From positions 1-35,963 of the forward strand of contig DHVL01000020.1 of assembly GCA_002412645.1 (NCBI GenBank): a stretch of DNA of 35,963 nucleotides. The letters run 5' to 3'. Origin of the DNA: Candidatus Dojkabacteria bacterium UBA5209. GTDB lineage: Bacteria; Patescibacteriota; Dojkabacteria; SC72. The first letter of the stretch is position 1, and the number at the start of each line of letters is the position of its first letter. Positions 1 through 7,316 of this stretch are shown piece after piece. A model generated the notes under the pieces. That model had not been told where the DNA came from. It ran no database searches and saw only the letters and a list, made by a program, of their open reading frames with translations. The position numbers and the translations under genes were made by a program.

Positions 1-20
1 ATTTGGCCTTATACCAGTAT

Positions 21-60
21 AAAAGGGGGAGAAGTACATGTCAATTGTATTCTACCCCCT
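21..60 (-). terminator. Intrinsic terminator of the surface-protein operon
   Basis: Read on the minus strand, just downstream of the stop codon at 70, six bases AGGGGG (55-60) pair with CCCCCT (24-29). Further pairing follows inside (AGAA with TTCT, then ACA with TGT), so the hairpin is long. A T-run follows directly, seen as the plus-strand A tract at 21-24. This is a typical Rho-independent terminator, placed to end the minus-strand operon that begins near 3910. Confidence 0.75.
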
Positions 61-69
61 ATAATTGCT

Positions 70-1086
70 TTAAGCTTGAGGTTCTTGGATAGGTGGTGGA
101 GTTGGTGCAGAAGCTTGGCTTTGCATCTCCATTGCCTTTTTAATTATTTGTTTTTTGTAAGACTTTACAATCAATACTATTAGTAATATCAATACTAATA
201 TTGCAGCTCCAGCTATTGCTATTTCTTTGATAGGAAGTACCCAGAATGTAAGTTCACTTGAGACATACTTGTCTGAATTCTCTCCGTAGTTAAGAGTTAG
301 TAATGCACTGTACCTACCAACTGTTAAACCATCTCTCTCCCACTGCTCTGTAAACTTTCTAGAGGACTCTGGCAGTACATTACCACCTGCTTCATTTACT
401 ACAAATTCATCAACTACTTTACCAAATATATTACTAATCTCTATCTTTCCAACAGGCTTAACATGGATATTACCAGTATTTTGAAGAGATATTTCAAAAT
501 CTACAGGAGGATATTGATACATATCACTACCTGTTTTAAATTCTGTAATAGTAGCAGACTCCGTAGTCTCTCCCGCTATTCTAACAAGCATAATGGAACC
601 AGATTTGGCACCTAGTGCTACTACATTACCACTATCTGTAGGATCAATTGGTTGATTACTTAGAAGTATTGCAGCATATCTACCACCAGGTTCTGCATCT
701 AATGGTACATTAATTGTAAAAGGTAATACTACACTCTCTAAAGGTTGAATCTCTAAATTGTTAACAGCGATTGTAACCCACTGTGCAAGAGAGTATGTTT
801 TGTTCTCTTCATCATCTTCTATGAATTCTTGTCCTCCATCTTCTCCTAATGCCTTAAATGAAAGAATCTGTGGATACAGAGTAATACTCTTTGTTTCATT
901 TAGGTTAGTGAATTTGATAAAATCACTGTATGAGCTACCTGGCTCTACTGTAATTTCTAAGACTGGAGGAGAAACTCTTAATTGTAAACCACTCTCTTGA
1001 GCACTGATATCCTTTACAAAAAACATACTTAAACCAAAGACCAAAAGAAAGGTTAAGAGTTTAGTAATAGGCAGATTGTTTTTCAT
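70..1086 (-). CDS. Membrane-anchored Ig-like surface protein (DUF916/WxL-interacting-like)
   Basis: The protein has 338 residues. It has an N-terminal signal peptide (about 1-29, ending in ISA before Q), an extracellular beta-sandwich region, a membrane helix at about 286-307, and a short basic then Pro-rich tail inside. The N-terminal domain opens with RVSPPVLEITVEPG and carries a GGRYAAILLS segment. Both resemble the DUF916 peptidoglycan-binding domain of WxL-interacting proteins in Gram-positive bacteria. It is the last gene of a four-gene minus-strand operon and follows a secreted protein with a 22-base gap. By analogy it would anchor or present that secreted partner at the cell wall; this role is inferred from architecture. 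A distant DUF916 match is likely but I could not compute it. Confidence 0.7.
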   Translation of the reverse strand: MKNNLPITKLLTFLLVFGLSMFFVKDISAQESGLQLRVSPPVLEITVEPGSSYSDFIKFTNLNETKSITLYPQILSFKALGEDGGQEFIEDDEENKTYSLAQWVTIAVNNLEIQPLESVVLPFTINVPLDAEPGGRYAAILLSNQPIDPTDSGNVVALGAKSGSIMLVRIAGETTESATITEFKTGSDMYQYPPVDFEISLQNTGNIHVKPVGKIEISNIFGKVVDEFVVNEAGGNVLPESSRKFTEQWERDGLTVGRYSALLTLNYGENSDKYVSSELTFWVLPIKEIAIAGAAILVLILLIVLIVKSYKKQIIKKAMEMQSQASAPTPPPIQEPQA

Positions 1087-1108
1087 TACCTTAAAAATAA
1101 ATTTAATA

Positions 1109-2170
1109 TTAATAGTTAGCAGTCACAACTATTGTAGCAACCTGAGCATAACTACCTGCAGGTGTAGCACCAGATACTGATGCTAAATGGCACATAGTTG
1201 TCACATCGGAACTAATAGGGCCAGTAGCAGATGCAAACCGTTGAGCAGATGTACTTAATGCAGATGCTGGTTGTGAAGTACCAGTATCATTATCTGTACA
1301 AGCAGTATTTTGAACAATTGTTTGACCTGATTTAGAGGTACCAACTCCATACTCCTCAGCTCCTTTTACTACTGTACCACTAGCAGCATTAGCAATTGAG
1401 TTAACAGAATTTCTTAATTGACCATCAGCAACAATAGTTGAAAGATATCCATTCAAAGCATTCGTTGAAACTGTTACATTGTATTGACAAGTCTGTATAT
1501 ATGTAGAGGAAAGAACTCCAAGTGCACATGTATTAGAACTGATTACAACATCTAATGTAGGATCTACAGAAGCTGAGATATCAATCTGATCATCAGACAC
1601 TATCACTACAGCAGCGCTACCTGTATCACCAAATGTTCCTGTAATACCGATATCATATGTACCAGCTGATGCAGGATTGGTAATTTGGTTTATACCACCC
1701 GAAGCATGAGTACCAATTAATACTCTTACACATCTCCCTGCTGCAATCTCACCTGTTGTTGCATTTGTTGGAGCAGTTAGGGTAATTGTACCAGCACCAT
1801 TGTTAACAGCAACCCCCCAAACAGAGGCTCCTGCTGCTGATGCTAATGTTTTACTTGTAGGTGTACCTGTACAAACTCCAGTATTATATACAAGTAAATC
1901 AATATCCCCAAAAACAATATTAGTTAAACCAAAATTAGGAGAAGCAGTATTAAAACCTAATACAACTGTCTGAGATGCACTATTTACACCCGTAGGTGTT
2001 ACAAATTCAATTGTATGATTTGCAGCAACACCCTGCTGTATTCTACTTAATGTATCAGATATACCACTTAAAAATCCTGCGTTTGCATCTTTAGTGAAAT
2101 ATGTAATACCAATTGCAAATACAAAAATGCCTAGTAATATTGTAGGTAAAAAGAAAAATTTGTTTCTCAT
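1109..2170 (-). CDS. Secreted beta-rich surface protein (WxL-like partner)
   Basis: The protein has 353 residues. It starts with a hydrophobic signal or anchor (about 8-25, ending near ANA) and continues as a Thr/Ser/Ala/Gly-rich, low-charge sequence with scattered Cys, typical of an extracellular beta-sandwich. The second half (DISASVDPTLDVVISSNTC, later TVSTNALNGY, ending in VTANY) follows a pattern seen in WxL-like and spore-coat-U-like surface domains, but I see no true WxL motif. There is no C-terminal membrane helix or sortase motif, so retention probably depends on the membrane-anchored protein encoded next. The ATG is preceded by AT, a common start context here. The exact function is unknown. 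Such proteins could form a surface layer or mediate attachment. Confidence 0.65.
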   Translation of the reverse strand: MRNKFFFLPTILLGIFVFAIGITYFTKDANAGFLSGISDTLSRIQQGVAANHTIEFVTPTGVNSASQTVVLGFNTASPNFGLTNIVFGDIDLLVYNTGVCTGTPTSKTLASAAGASVWGVAVNNGAGTITLTAPTNATTGEIAAGRCVRVLIGTHASGGINQITNPASAGTYDIGITGTFGDTGSAAVVIVSDDQIDISASVDPTLDVVISSNTCALGVLSSTYIQTCQYNVTVSTNALNGYLSTIVADGQLRNSVNSIANAASGTVVKGAEEYGVGTSKSGQTIVQNTACTDNDTGTSQPASALSTSAQRFASATGPISSDVTTMCHLASVSGATPAGSYAQVATIVVTANY

Positions 2171-2219
2171 ATGTGTTTAATAATAAATATATCTATTTTA
2201 ATTTACCGATATAAGATTT

Positions 2220-3143
2220 CTAAGTCAAGCTTTTAGGCTTCTTTCTTAACAAAAAGATTATAAAAATTAAACATATTAATATGAGAGTACCCAAGAGATA
2301 AATATTGATATATACAAAGTAGAAAGGATTACTACTAGTTAGCACTTGGGCATTAACATCTTCAAAATACATATCATATATATCTACCTGTGCTTTGTAT
2401 ACACCAAAAATAGACTCACTCTCCCAAGATATTAGGCTATCACCAGTATAGAAACCGTATTCATCCATAATTACACGAGAGGACTGAGCGAGAATATTTT
2501 GTGGTACTAATTCTCTAAAATACTCTTTTTGAGTAATAATGTTTTTAATTTCTACTTTACCAAAGGATTTAATCTTTCTAAAACCAGTATTCTCAATCTC
2601 TAGTTTAAATTTAATAGGATTAAACATATTGAAACGATTACCACTAAACTCCTTAACTTGAGCTTGCATCTGAGGAAGAGCTCCATCCATTACAGAAATA
2701 AGCAGGGGTATTTCTATTGCACCAGATACTGCGGCTCCCCTCTGCTCTTCACTTGCTTTCTCTAGTGCAACAGTAAGGTAGTAATCTCCTAAACTTACAT
2801 CTTCGGGAATATCTACCACTATCTTCACTTTCTTTTCTGTATCTAGTTCAAAAGAGAACTCGTTAGGTTCAAAAGATATCCAATCTAGAGCAATCTCATC
2901 ATCCATGGAGGATGCAAATCTACCATACTCATCTAATATGTTTAGACCATATACCTTAAGTGTATATGGTTGACCTCCTGTTCCCCTTAGTACTATCTGA
3001 TGCTCTATTCTTTCTCCTGGTTTACTCTCTATTTCTAATATCGCAGGAAATATCTGGAAATCAATCGTATTAGCATATACCCCTCCCTTACTAAGAGTAA
3101 GTATTAAGAGTAGTACTAGTATCTGTAATATATATTTTTTCAT
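2220..3143 (-). CDS. Membrane-anchored Ig-like surface protein (DUF916/WxL-interacting-like)
   Basis: I start at the internal Met giving MKKYILQILVLLLIL, because it begins a clean signal peptide. It also removes an overlap with the preceding gene, whose TAA lies at 3146-3148. The 307-residue product has a signal peptide (about 1-25), an extracellular part beginning DFQIFPAILEIESKPG, and a membrane helix at about 275-299 followed by RKKPK. Length, topology and the SKPGERIEHQIVL-type opening match the 338-residue protein two genes downstream, so the two are paralogs. The family resembles DUF916/WxL-interacting proteins of Gram-positive cell-surface complexes. The longer alternative start is at 3164. 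The role as wall or ligand-binding anchor is inferred. Confidence 0.65.
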   Translation of the reverse strand: MKKYILQILVLLLILTLSKGGVYANTIDFQIFPAILEIESKPGERIEHQIVLRGTGGQPYTLKVYGLNILDEYGRFASSMDDEIALDWISFEPNEFSFELDTEKKVKIVVDIPEDVSLGDYYLTVALEKASEEQRGAAVSGAIEIPLLISVMDGALPQMQAQVKEFSGNRFNMFNPIKFKLEIENTGFRKIKSFGKVEIKNIITQKEYFRELVPQNILAQSSRVIMDEYGFYTGDSLISWESESIFGVYKAQVDIYDMYFEDVNAQVLTSSNPFYFVYINIYLLGTLILICLIFIIFLLRKKPKSLT

Positions 3144-3145
3144 AT

Positions 3146-3910
3146 TTAAAATGTTCCTGTACATCTAAAAACAATACCGTTACCGTAGTAACCGGAGTCT
3201 TGCATAGAACCAATATTAACTTTGTAATACAATCTTGCAGAAGAGCTACGAGTAACACCACTGTTTTGCATAATAGGTTGAGGATCTTCACCATTAGACA
3301 TATCTGCAAACTGCTTATACCCACTTGTAAAAGTTGCATCTGTACCTACTAGATTACTCATCCTATATCCAAATCCATATGTAGTACTTAATTCCCACAT
3401 ACCTGCTTGAGAGTATGTAATATCACTATTATCCCCAACTGTATCCTCTATATACTGCCCAGGAGTATCAAGATTCTCTAACTTCTTAGTCTCATATACA
3501 GTCACTACATACCCATGAGCAGCACCAGAGCTTACCACTAGGTCTGTATATGCCATTTGAGGAACATTGTTTACCAGTGAGCTGAAATTAAAACTAATAG
3601 GTGAATCTATCGTAAAACTAAAGGGTATTAAACTGTAGTAATATCCAAAACCAGCTAATATTTTGTAATTTTCAGAAGTATATACATCTGTGCCTAACTG
3701 TCCTCCTGTATCTACCATATAGAAGGATTCAGAAGAGGATGTATCTGCAAAGTTGTTTACAGTTCCCCATCCTAACTTAGCACTTTCACTAATAGCTTCA
3801 AATGAGTATGTACTGTTAGATGAGAGTAATACCAAAAGAAAAGAGATTAGAAATATTGGTAGTAGATACATATTTTTAAAGACTTTTGAGCTTTGAATAC
3901 CATTAATCAT
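3146..3910 (-). CDS. Secreted surface protein, first gene of the WxL-like operon
   Basis: The protein has 254 residues. A hydrophobic signal segment lies at about 13-36 (MYLLPIFLISFLLVLLSS), so Met14 is an alternative start. The mature part is rich in aromatic, Ser and Gly residues, has a single Cys near the end (RCTGTF) and no C-terminal membrane helix. It contains one MWEL sequence, but one hit does not establish a WxL domain. It is followed after two bases by the membrane-anchored Ig-like gene, giving the same secreted-then-anchored order as the next pair. It is probably an extracellular beta-rich protein held by that partner. I do not recognise a defined family. Confidence 0.6.
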   Translation of the reverse strand: MINGIQSSKVFKNMYLLPIFLISFLLVLLSSNSTYSFEAISESAKLGWGTVNNFADTSSSESFYMVDTGGQLGTDVYTSENYKILAGFGYYYSLIPFSFTIDSPISFNFSSLVNNVPQMAYTDLVVSSGAAHGYVVTVYETKKLENLDTPGQYIEDTVGDNSDITYSQAGMWELSTTYGFGYRMSNLVGTDATFTSGYKQFADMSNGEDPQPIMQNSGVTRSSSARLYYKVNIGSMQDSGYYGNGIVFRCTGTF

Positions 3911-3991
3911 ATCTACAGTTTATCACAACTATCTCTCACCAATATATTTAAATATGTTAAACTAAAATATTAATATCTTTTTTGAATAAAT

Positions 3992-4168
3992 ATGAGCAGA
4001 ACAAAAGATGCATCAAGCAATGCCGTATATGGATTAGGATTCATAGGAGCTGCAATATATTACATATCAACTGCTACTACATTCTGGATTGGAGTAGTTG
4101 GTTTACTTAAAGCAATGGTATGGCCAGCATTCTTAGTATATGAACTCTTGAAATATCTAGTAGGTTAA
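3992..4168 (+). CDS. Small membrane protein, 58 residues
   Basis: A short ORF starts at ATG 3992 (preceded by AAT) and ends with TAA. It encodes a polar N-terminus (MSRTKDASSNAVYG) followed by two hydrophobic stretches (about 14-36 and 38-56) that include FWIGVVGLLKAMVWPAFLVY. The even codon use, absence of Asp/Glu in the hydrophobic core, and the pattern YGLGFIGAAIYYI...TTFW...WPAFLVYELL match a small conserved membrane protein I recall from many bacterial genomes. No function is known to me. It is divergent from the surface operon and upstream of the cupredoxin gene. Confidence 0.8.
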   Translation: MSRTKDASSNAVYGLGFIGAAIYYISTATTFWIGVVGLLKAMVWPAFLVYELLKYLVG

Positions 4169-4197
4169 AAGTATAAAAATTAATAGAGTACTTAGAA

Positions 4198-4278
4198 ATG
4201 ATACTACTCGCTGGTACATCCTTACTTGGCATCTTAGAAATTAACCATGTAATATTAGCTTTAATCCCATATCTATGA
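4198..4278 (+). CDS. Possible 26-residue hydrophobic leader peptide
   Basis: ATG at 4198 opens a 26-codon frame encoding a hydrophobic peptide (MILLAGTSLLGILEINHVIL...). Its TGA stop overlaps the cupredoxin ATG in the form ATGA (4275-4278), which would permit translational coupling. Against it: no confident gene in the window uses TGA as stop, so this peptide may be chance. Conservation in relatives would decide. Confidence 0.3.
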   Translation: MILLAGTSLLGILEINHVILALIPYL

Positions 4279-4670
4279 AAAGAACAGTAATAATAGTAGT
4301 AATATCTATAATAGTAATACCAGTAGTAATACTAATATCACAAATACTACCAGCAAAAAGTGATGGACAACTTTACACCCCAATACAACAACCAGAGGTA
4401 CAAGAAGAAAGAGAGTACGAAACTAAAACAATACACATCTCTATAATAGGATACGCATACTCACCATCACAAGTAATCATAAACAAAGGTGATAGGGTGG
4501 TATGGACTAATCAAGATAGTGTAAGGCATGATGTAAATGGTGATGGTATAGAAGGCCCATTACTTTCAAAAGGAGAAACATTCAGCTATACATTCACAGA
4601 AGCAGGTACATACAACTATATATGTACACCACATCCATACATGAAAGGTTTAATCATTGTAGTTGAGTAG
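4275..4670 (+). CDS. Cupredoxin (plastocyanin-like blue copper protein), membrane-tethered
   Basis: The protein has 131 residues. An N-terminal membrane helix or uncleaved signal (about 4-25) is followed by one cupredoxin domain. Type-1 copper ligands are visible: His85 (in SVRHD), then Cys117, His120 and Met123 in the C-terminal loop YICTPHPYMKG. The VVWTNQD strand before the first His is also typical. Such proteins carry electrons or bind copper outside the cell membrane. Partners are not visible here; no oxidase or quinol complex is nearby. It is convergent with the next gene, with only three bases between the two stops. Copper binding is well supported by the motif; the physiological role is unknown. 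Confidence 0.9.
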   Translation: MKRTVIIVVISIIVIPVVILISQILPAKSDGQLYTPIQQPEVQEEREYETKTIHISIIGYAYSPSQVIINKGDRVVWTNQDSVRHDVNGDGIEGPLLSKGETFSYTFTEAGTYNYICTPHPYMKGLIIVVE

Positions 4671-4673
4671 GAT

Positions 4674-5348
4674 TTAATACACAGCCTTACTAAATACATC
4701 CCCTACTTCAGGTAGTGAAGCACCAAACTCTCCACTTACAAATTGAAGCTGAGTCTTCTGTTCATCTAAATACTTAAACTGTAAGTTGATCTGCTCCTCT
4801 AATCTAAGATCTTCACCAGAGAAAGTGAAATACAAATTTTCACCACTCTCTACAAAAACACCACTTACAACAGTTTCTCCATAAGGGAGTGTAACTTGCA
4901 TATTAAAAAGCTCTTTCCCCCTATCCAACTCTATCTTTAATTCCTTAAAACCTAAGAATATATCATTAGCATCATACAGCTCTCTACTGTTTACAAATAT
5001 CTCTGCTTTTTCTACATCTACACTCTCTACAACAGGAGTATCATCCATTTGTATCTGTTCATTCTCTACCTTAGTACCTTTAGAAAATGGATTCTCTACT
5101 CCAACAACTAACCTGTCTGTAAAGAAAAGGAATATGAAAAGAGAGATCATTACGAAGACCATAACTAAAAGGACCATATTTAGAAGCTTCGCTCTCTTTA
5201 ACTCTTTCATATCAGCACCCTCCAAGACTTCCTCTTGTTCAATCTCTACATCTACAGTAGGAACAGATTCTAACTCCCCTTCTGTATTACTGTCACTCTC
5301 CAGAGTTCCTTCTTGAGCTTTTCTTAGTTTTTCAAATTTGTCTTCCAT
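4674..5348 (-). CDS. Single-pass membrane protein with acidic cytoplasmic tail, unknown function
   Basis: The protein has 224 residues. A strongly acidic, Glu-rich N-terminal region (1-45) is probably cytoplasmic. One membrane helix follows at about 55-77 (LLNMVLLVMVFVMISLFIFLFF), then an extracellular domain of about 145 residues with predicted beta strands and no Cys. The basic residues just before the helix (KELKRAK) support an inside N-terminus. It is transcribed divergently from the zinc-ribbon gene across a 173-bp gap. I do not recognise a family. Confidence 0.7.
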   Translation of the reverse strand: MEDKFEKLRKAQEGTLESDSNTEGELESVPTVDVEIEQEEVLEGADMKELKRAKLLNMVLLVMVFVMISLFIFLFFTDRLVVGVENPFSKGTKVENEQIQMDDTPVVESVDVEKAEIFVNSRELYDANDIFLGFKELKIELDRGKELFNMQVTLPYGETVVSGVFVESGENLYFTFSGEDLRLEEQINLQFKYLDEQKTQLQFVSGEFGASLPEVGDVFSKAVY

Positions 5349-5388
5349 ACGAAAAGGATATCAAATAAGAATATGAACGACAATATTA

Positions 5389-5407
5389 CTATACTAATGC
5401 AGTATAG
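5389..5407. promoter_or_regulatory. 7-bp perfect inverted repeat between divergent genes
   Basis: CTATACT (5389-5395) and AGTATAG (5401-5407) are perfect complements around the five-base loop AATGC. They lie in the 173-bp gap between divergent starts at 5348 and 5522. This could be an operator or a small RNA hairpin. There is no T-run, so a terminator is unlikely. Confidence 0.3.
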
Positions 5408-5521
5408 CTAGATATTACATACTCTTTCTTCAACCTTCTGTGTACTCATAGAAAATTTCCCTTGTTATTTAGCCCTTAAAGACATATCATGTGTAATATA
5501 TATTTTTAGTACAAAAACGAT

Positions 5522-6025
5522 ATGAGAATATTCTCAAACGATAACGATAAATACTCTGGAAGAAGAAAAAGTAGATTCGATAATGATAATAGGGGAAGAT
5601 CAAATAGATCTGACAGAGGTTCTGTGACAATGTATGACGCAGTTTGCGATGAATGTGGCAAAGACTGTAAAGTACCATTTAGACCAAGTGGAGAGAAACC
5701 AATATATTGTAGTAGCTGTTTTGAAAAACAGGGTAATGGTATACCTAGGGGAAATAACAGAGATTCAAGAGATTTCCAAAATAAAGAGATGTTCAGTGCA
5801 GTATGTGATGATTGTGGTAATGATTGTAAAGTACCTTTTAGACCAAGTAATGATAAACCAATATATTGTAGTAGCTGTTTTGAAAAGAGAGGAAACTCTC
5901 ATGAGGGTGGAAGTGGTCCTAAGAGTAATCTTCAACTAGAGGAAGTAAATGAGAAACTAGATAGGATCTTAAAGCTTTTAGAGAGTAAACCTGTAAAGAA
6001 AGTTGAAGAAGTAATAGAAGAATAG
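5522..6025 (+). CDS. Tandem CxxC-x17-CxxC zinc-ribbon protein
   Basis: The protein has 167 residues. The N-terminus (1-35) is disordered and rich in Arg, Asn, Asp and Ser. Two zinc ribbons follow, with Cys42/45 and Cys63/66, then Cys95/98 and Cys116/119. Exactly 17 residues separate the CxxC pairs, matching the described CxxC-x17-CxxC domain. Each ribbon contains PFRPS..KPIYCSSCFEK. A short amphipathic coiled coil (about 138-160, LEEVNEKLDRILKLLESK) follows and may mediate oligomerisation. The basic disordered tail plus zinc ribbons suggests nucleic-acid binding, which is inferred. The two ribbon copies are also nearly identical at DNA level, indicating a recent internal duplication. Confidence 0.85.
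   Translation: MRIFSNDNDKYSGRRKSRFDNDNRGRSNRSDRGSVTMYDAVCDECGKDCKVPFRPSGEKPIYCSSCFEKQGNGIPRGNNRDSRDFQNKEMFSAVCDDCGNDCKVPFRPSNDKPIYCSSCFEKRGNSHEGGSGPKSNLQLEEVNEKLDRILKLLESKPVKKVEEVIEE
5643..5886 (+). repeat. Internal 159-bp tandem duplication encoding two zinc ribbons
   Basis: The two zinc-ribbon units repeat with a 159-bp period (53 codons). The stretch encoding KPIYCSSCFEK is identical over about 29 bases in both copies (5699-5727 and 5858-5886). Low synonymous divergence points to recent duplication or gene conversion. Confidence 0.8.
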
Positions 6026-6036
6026 TCTTTACAATA

Positions 6037-6738
6037 TTACGATATTAATTCTGTATAACTAGATACTACGCTATCAGCTAAAGTATATACAAAATCATCA
6101 TTCCAACCCTCATTTAAAATACCTACAGTAAATAAACCAGCACCCTTAGCAGATTGTAAACCATAGAAGGAATCCTCAAAAGCTAAACACTCATCCTTAC
6201 CTAAACCAGTATATTCAATACCCTTGAGAAAAGCTTCCGGATTTGGTTTACCCTTAATAACCATATTTCTGTCAAAGACGGTTTCAAAGTAATCAAATAT
6301 TTTAAAATGAGTAAGCATTCTTTCTACATGCTCTGCACGAGATGATGTCACAACAATATTTCTCTTACCACTATCCTTAAAATGTTTCAAGAATTCTTCA
6401 ATACCAGGAATTAAGTAAACCTCTTCTTCTAGTTTCTCCTCTATTAATCTCTTTTTGTTTTCATAGAAGAGAGTATTAATCTCTTTGGGAGAAAAATCAT
6501 TAATACCATGAGCACCTAAATACTCTGTTAAACCATTTACAGACCCTCTACCTGATACATATTTCATAAAGTCCTCTCTAGTAAAATCTAGATTAAACAT
6601 CTGTTTAAAAACAATTGCAAAAGCATCAACATTCAACATATCCAAATTTACTAATGTACCATCAAAATCAAACAAAAAGGCTTTTGTATTAAGTATTCTT
6701 TCTTTTACTATTTCTGGACTAACCCTACTCTCTCTCAT
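6037..6738 (-). CDS. HAD-superfamily phosphatase/phosphomutase (beta-phosphoglucomutase-like)
   Basis: The protein has 233 residues and shows all four HAD motifs. Motif I is DFDGTL with nucleophile Asp24 and acid/base Asp26. Motif II is VVTSS. The motif III lysine is in KGKPNPEAF. Motif IV is FEDSFYGLQSAKGAG. A helical cap sits between motifs I and II, as in the beta-phosphoglucomutase/phosphoglycolate-phosphatase subgroup. It is cytoplasmic and acts on a small phosphorylated metabolite that the sequence does not identify. Its stop lies 11 bases from that of the convergent zinc-ribbon gene. A start at 6738 with upstream ATATAT fits the local start context. Confidence 0.88.
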   Translation of the reverse strand: MRESRVSPEIVKERILNTKAFLFDFDGTLVNLDMLNVDAFAIVFKQMFNLDFTREDFMKYVSGRGSVNGLTEYLGAHGINDFSPKEINTLFYENKKRLIEEKLEEEVYLIPGIEEFLKHFKDSGKRNIVVTSSRAEHVERMLTHFKIFDYFETVFDRNMVIKGKPNPEAFLKGIEYTGLGKDECLAFEDSFYGLQSAKGAGLFTVGILNEGWNDDFVYTLADSVVSSYTELIS

Positions 6739-6832
6739 ATATATGTATCTATTAACTAATTCCTACATCTTACTATCTAAGCTAATACCTATCAACCTTA
6801 GTATAAAAAAGAGTGCATATCTAAGGGATATT

Positions 6833-6841
6833 TGGTATAAT
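6833..6841 (+). promoter_or_regulatory. Extended -10 promoter (TGGTATAAT)
   Basis: TGGTATAAT matches the extended -10 consensus TGnTATAAT. It overlaps the ATG at 6840, so that ATG lies upstream of the likely transcription start and cannot be the translation start. The in-frame ATG at 6873 fits. Confidence 0.6.
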
Positions 6842-6872
6842 GAAGTTCATTTTAGTTTTTAAATATATCGAT

Positions 6873-7166
6873 ATGCCAATGCTATATACACAAACGGGGA
6901 AACAAATATGGTATCCTACAGAATCTACACCACCAACATGTGGAGGTACAAAACAAACACAGGAGCAAAAGCTTCAAATTAGACAGGATAAAACCATAGA
7001 AGCTACAGCAAGAGCTATGACATTTGGATTAAGTGAAGAAGAAATAAATGAGGTAATCCAAAAGAATGCACAGTGTGTAGAAATGGATCCTTCTGAACTA
7101 GAATCTTTAGCAAAAGGATACCTTGAATATATGGAGAGTGAGAAGAACTCCATAGAGAGAGAGTAA
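6873..7166 (+). CDS. Small cytoplasmic protein of unknown function
   Basis: I choose ATG 6873 (97 residues, MPMLYTQTGKQIWYP...) rather than 6840, because a strong extended -10 box covers 6840 and ATATG precedes 6873. The product has two Cys (TCGG and AQCVE), a charged helical middle and C-terminus, and no membrane segment. The helix-rich part (GLSEEEINEVIQKNAQC) suggests a small helical domain. I do not recognise a family. It stands alone between the HAD gene and the helicase. Confidence 0.6.
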   Translation: MPMLYTQTGKQIWYPTESTPPTCGGTKQTQEQKLQIRQDKTIEATARAMTFGLSEEEINEVIQKNAQCVEMDPSELESLAKGYLEYMESEKNSIERE

Positions 7167-7194
7167 GAATATATTAGGTATTCTAGGCAATAGG

Positions 7195-7203
7195 TGGTAT
7201 AAT
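7195..7203 (+). promoter_or_regulatory. Extended -10 promoter of the helicase gene with a long leader
   Basis: TGGTATAAT lies 113 bases upstream of the helicase ATG. The implied leader is about 105 nt, long for this window. It contains TTCGGTT (about 7273) that can pair with AACTGAA (about 7289) with one G-U pair. A leader-based control such as cold induction is possible but unproven. Confidence 0.5.
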
Positions 7204-7316
7204 CAATCTTGTTTGATAGATTTAAACGAAATAATCGCCCCATATCCATTAAAAGGTTAAATATTTTATTTTCGGTTACCTCTATAAACTGAAGATAAAA
7301 TTAAATATTAACTAAC

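Noticed and set aside
3144..3164. Longer start (3164) for the second surface gene
   Set aside because: It overlaps the upstream gene and adds seven polar residues before the signal peptide. The ATG at 3143 gives a normal signal peptide and no overlap.
6840..6872. ATG at 6840 as start of the small unknown gene
   Set aside because: The extended -10 box TGGTATAAT (6833-6841) overlaps this codon, so the transcript would begin downstream. ATG 6873 is preferred.
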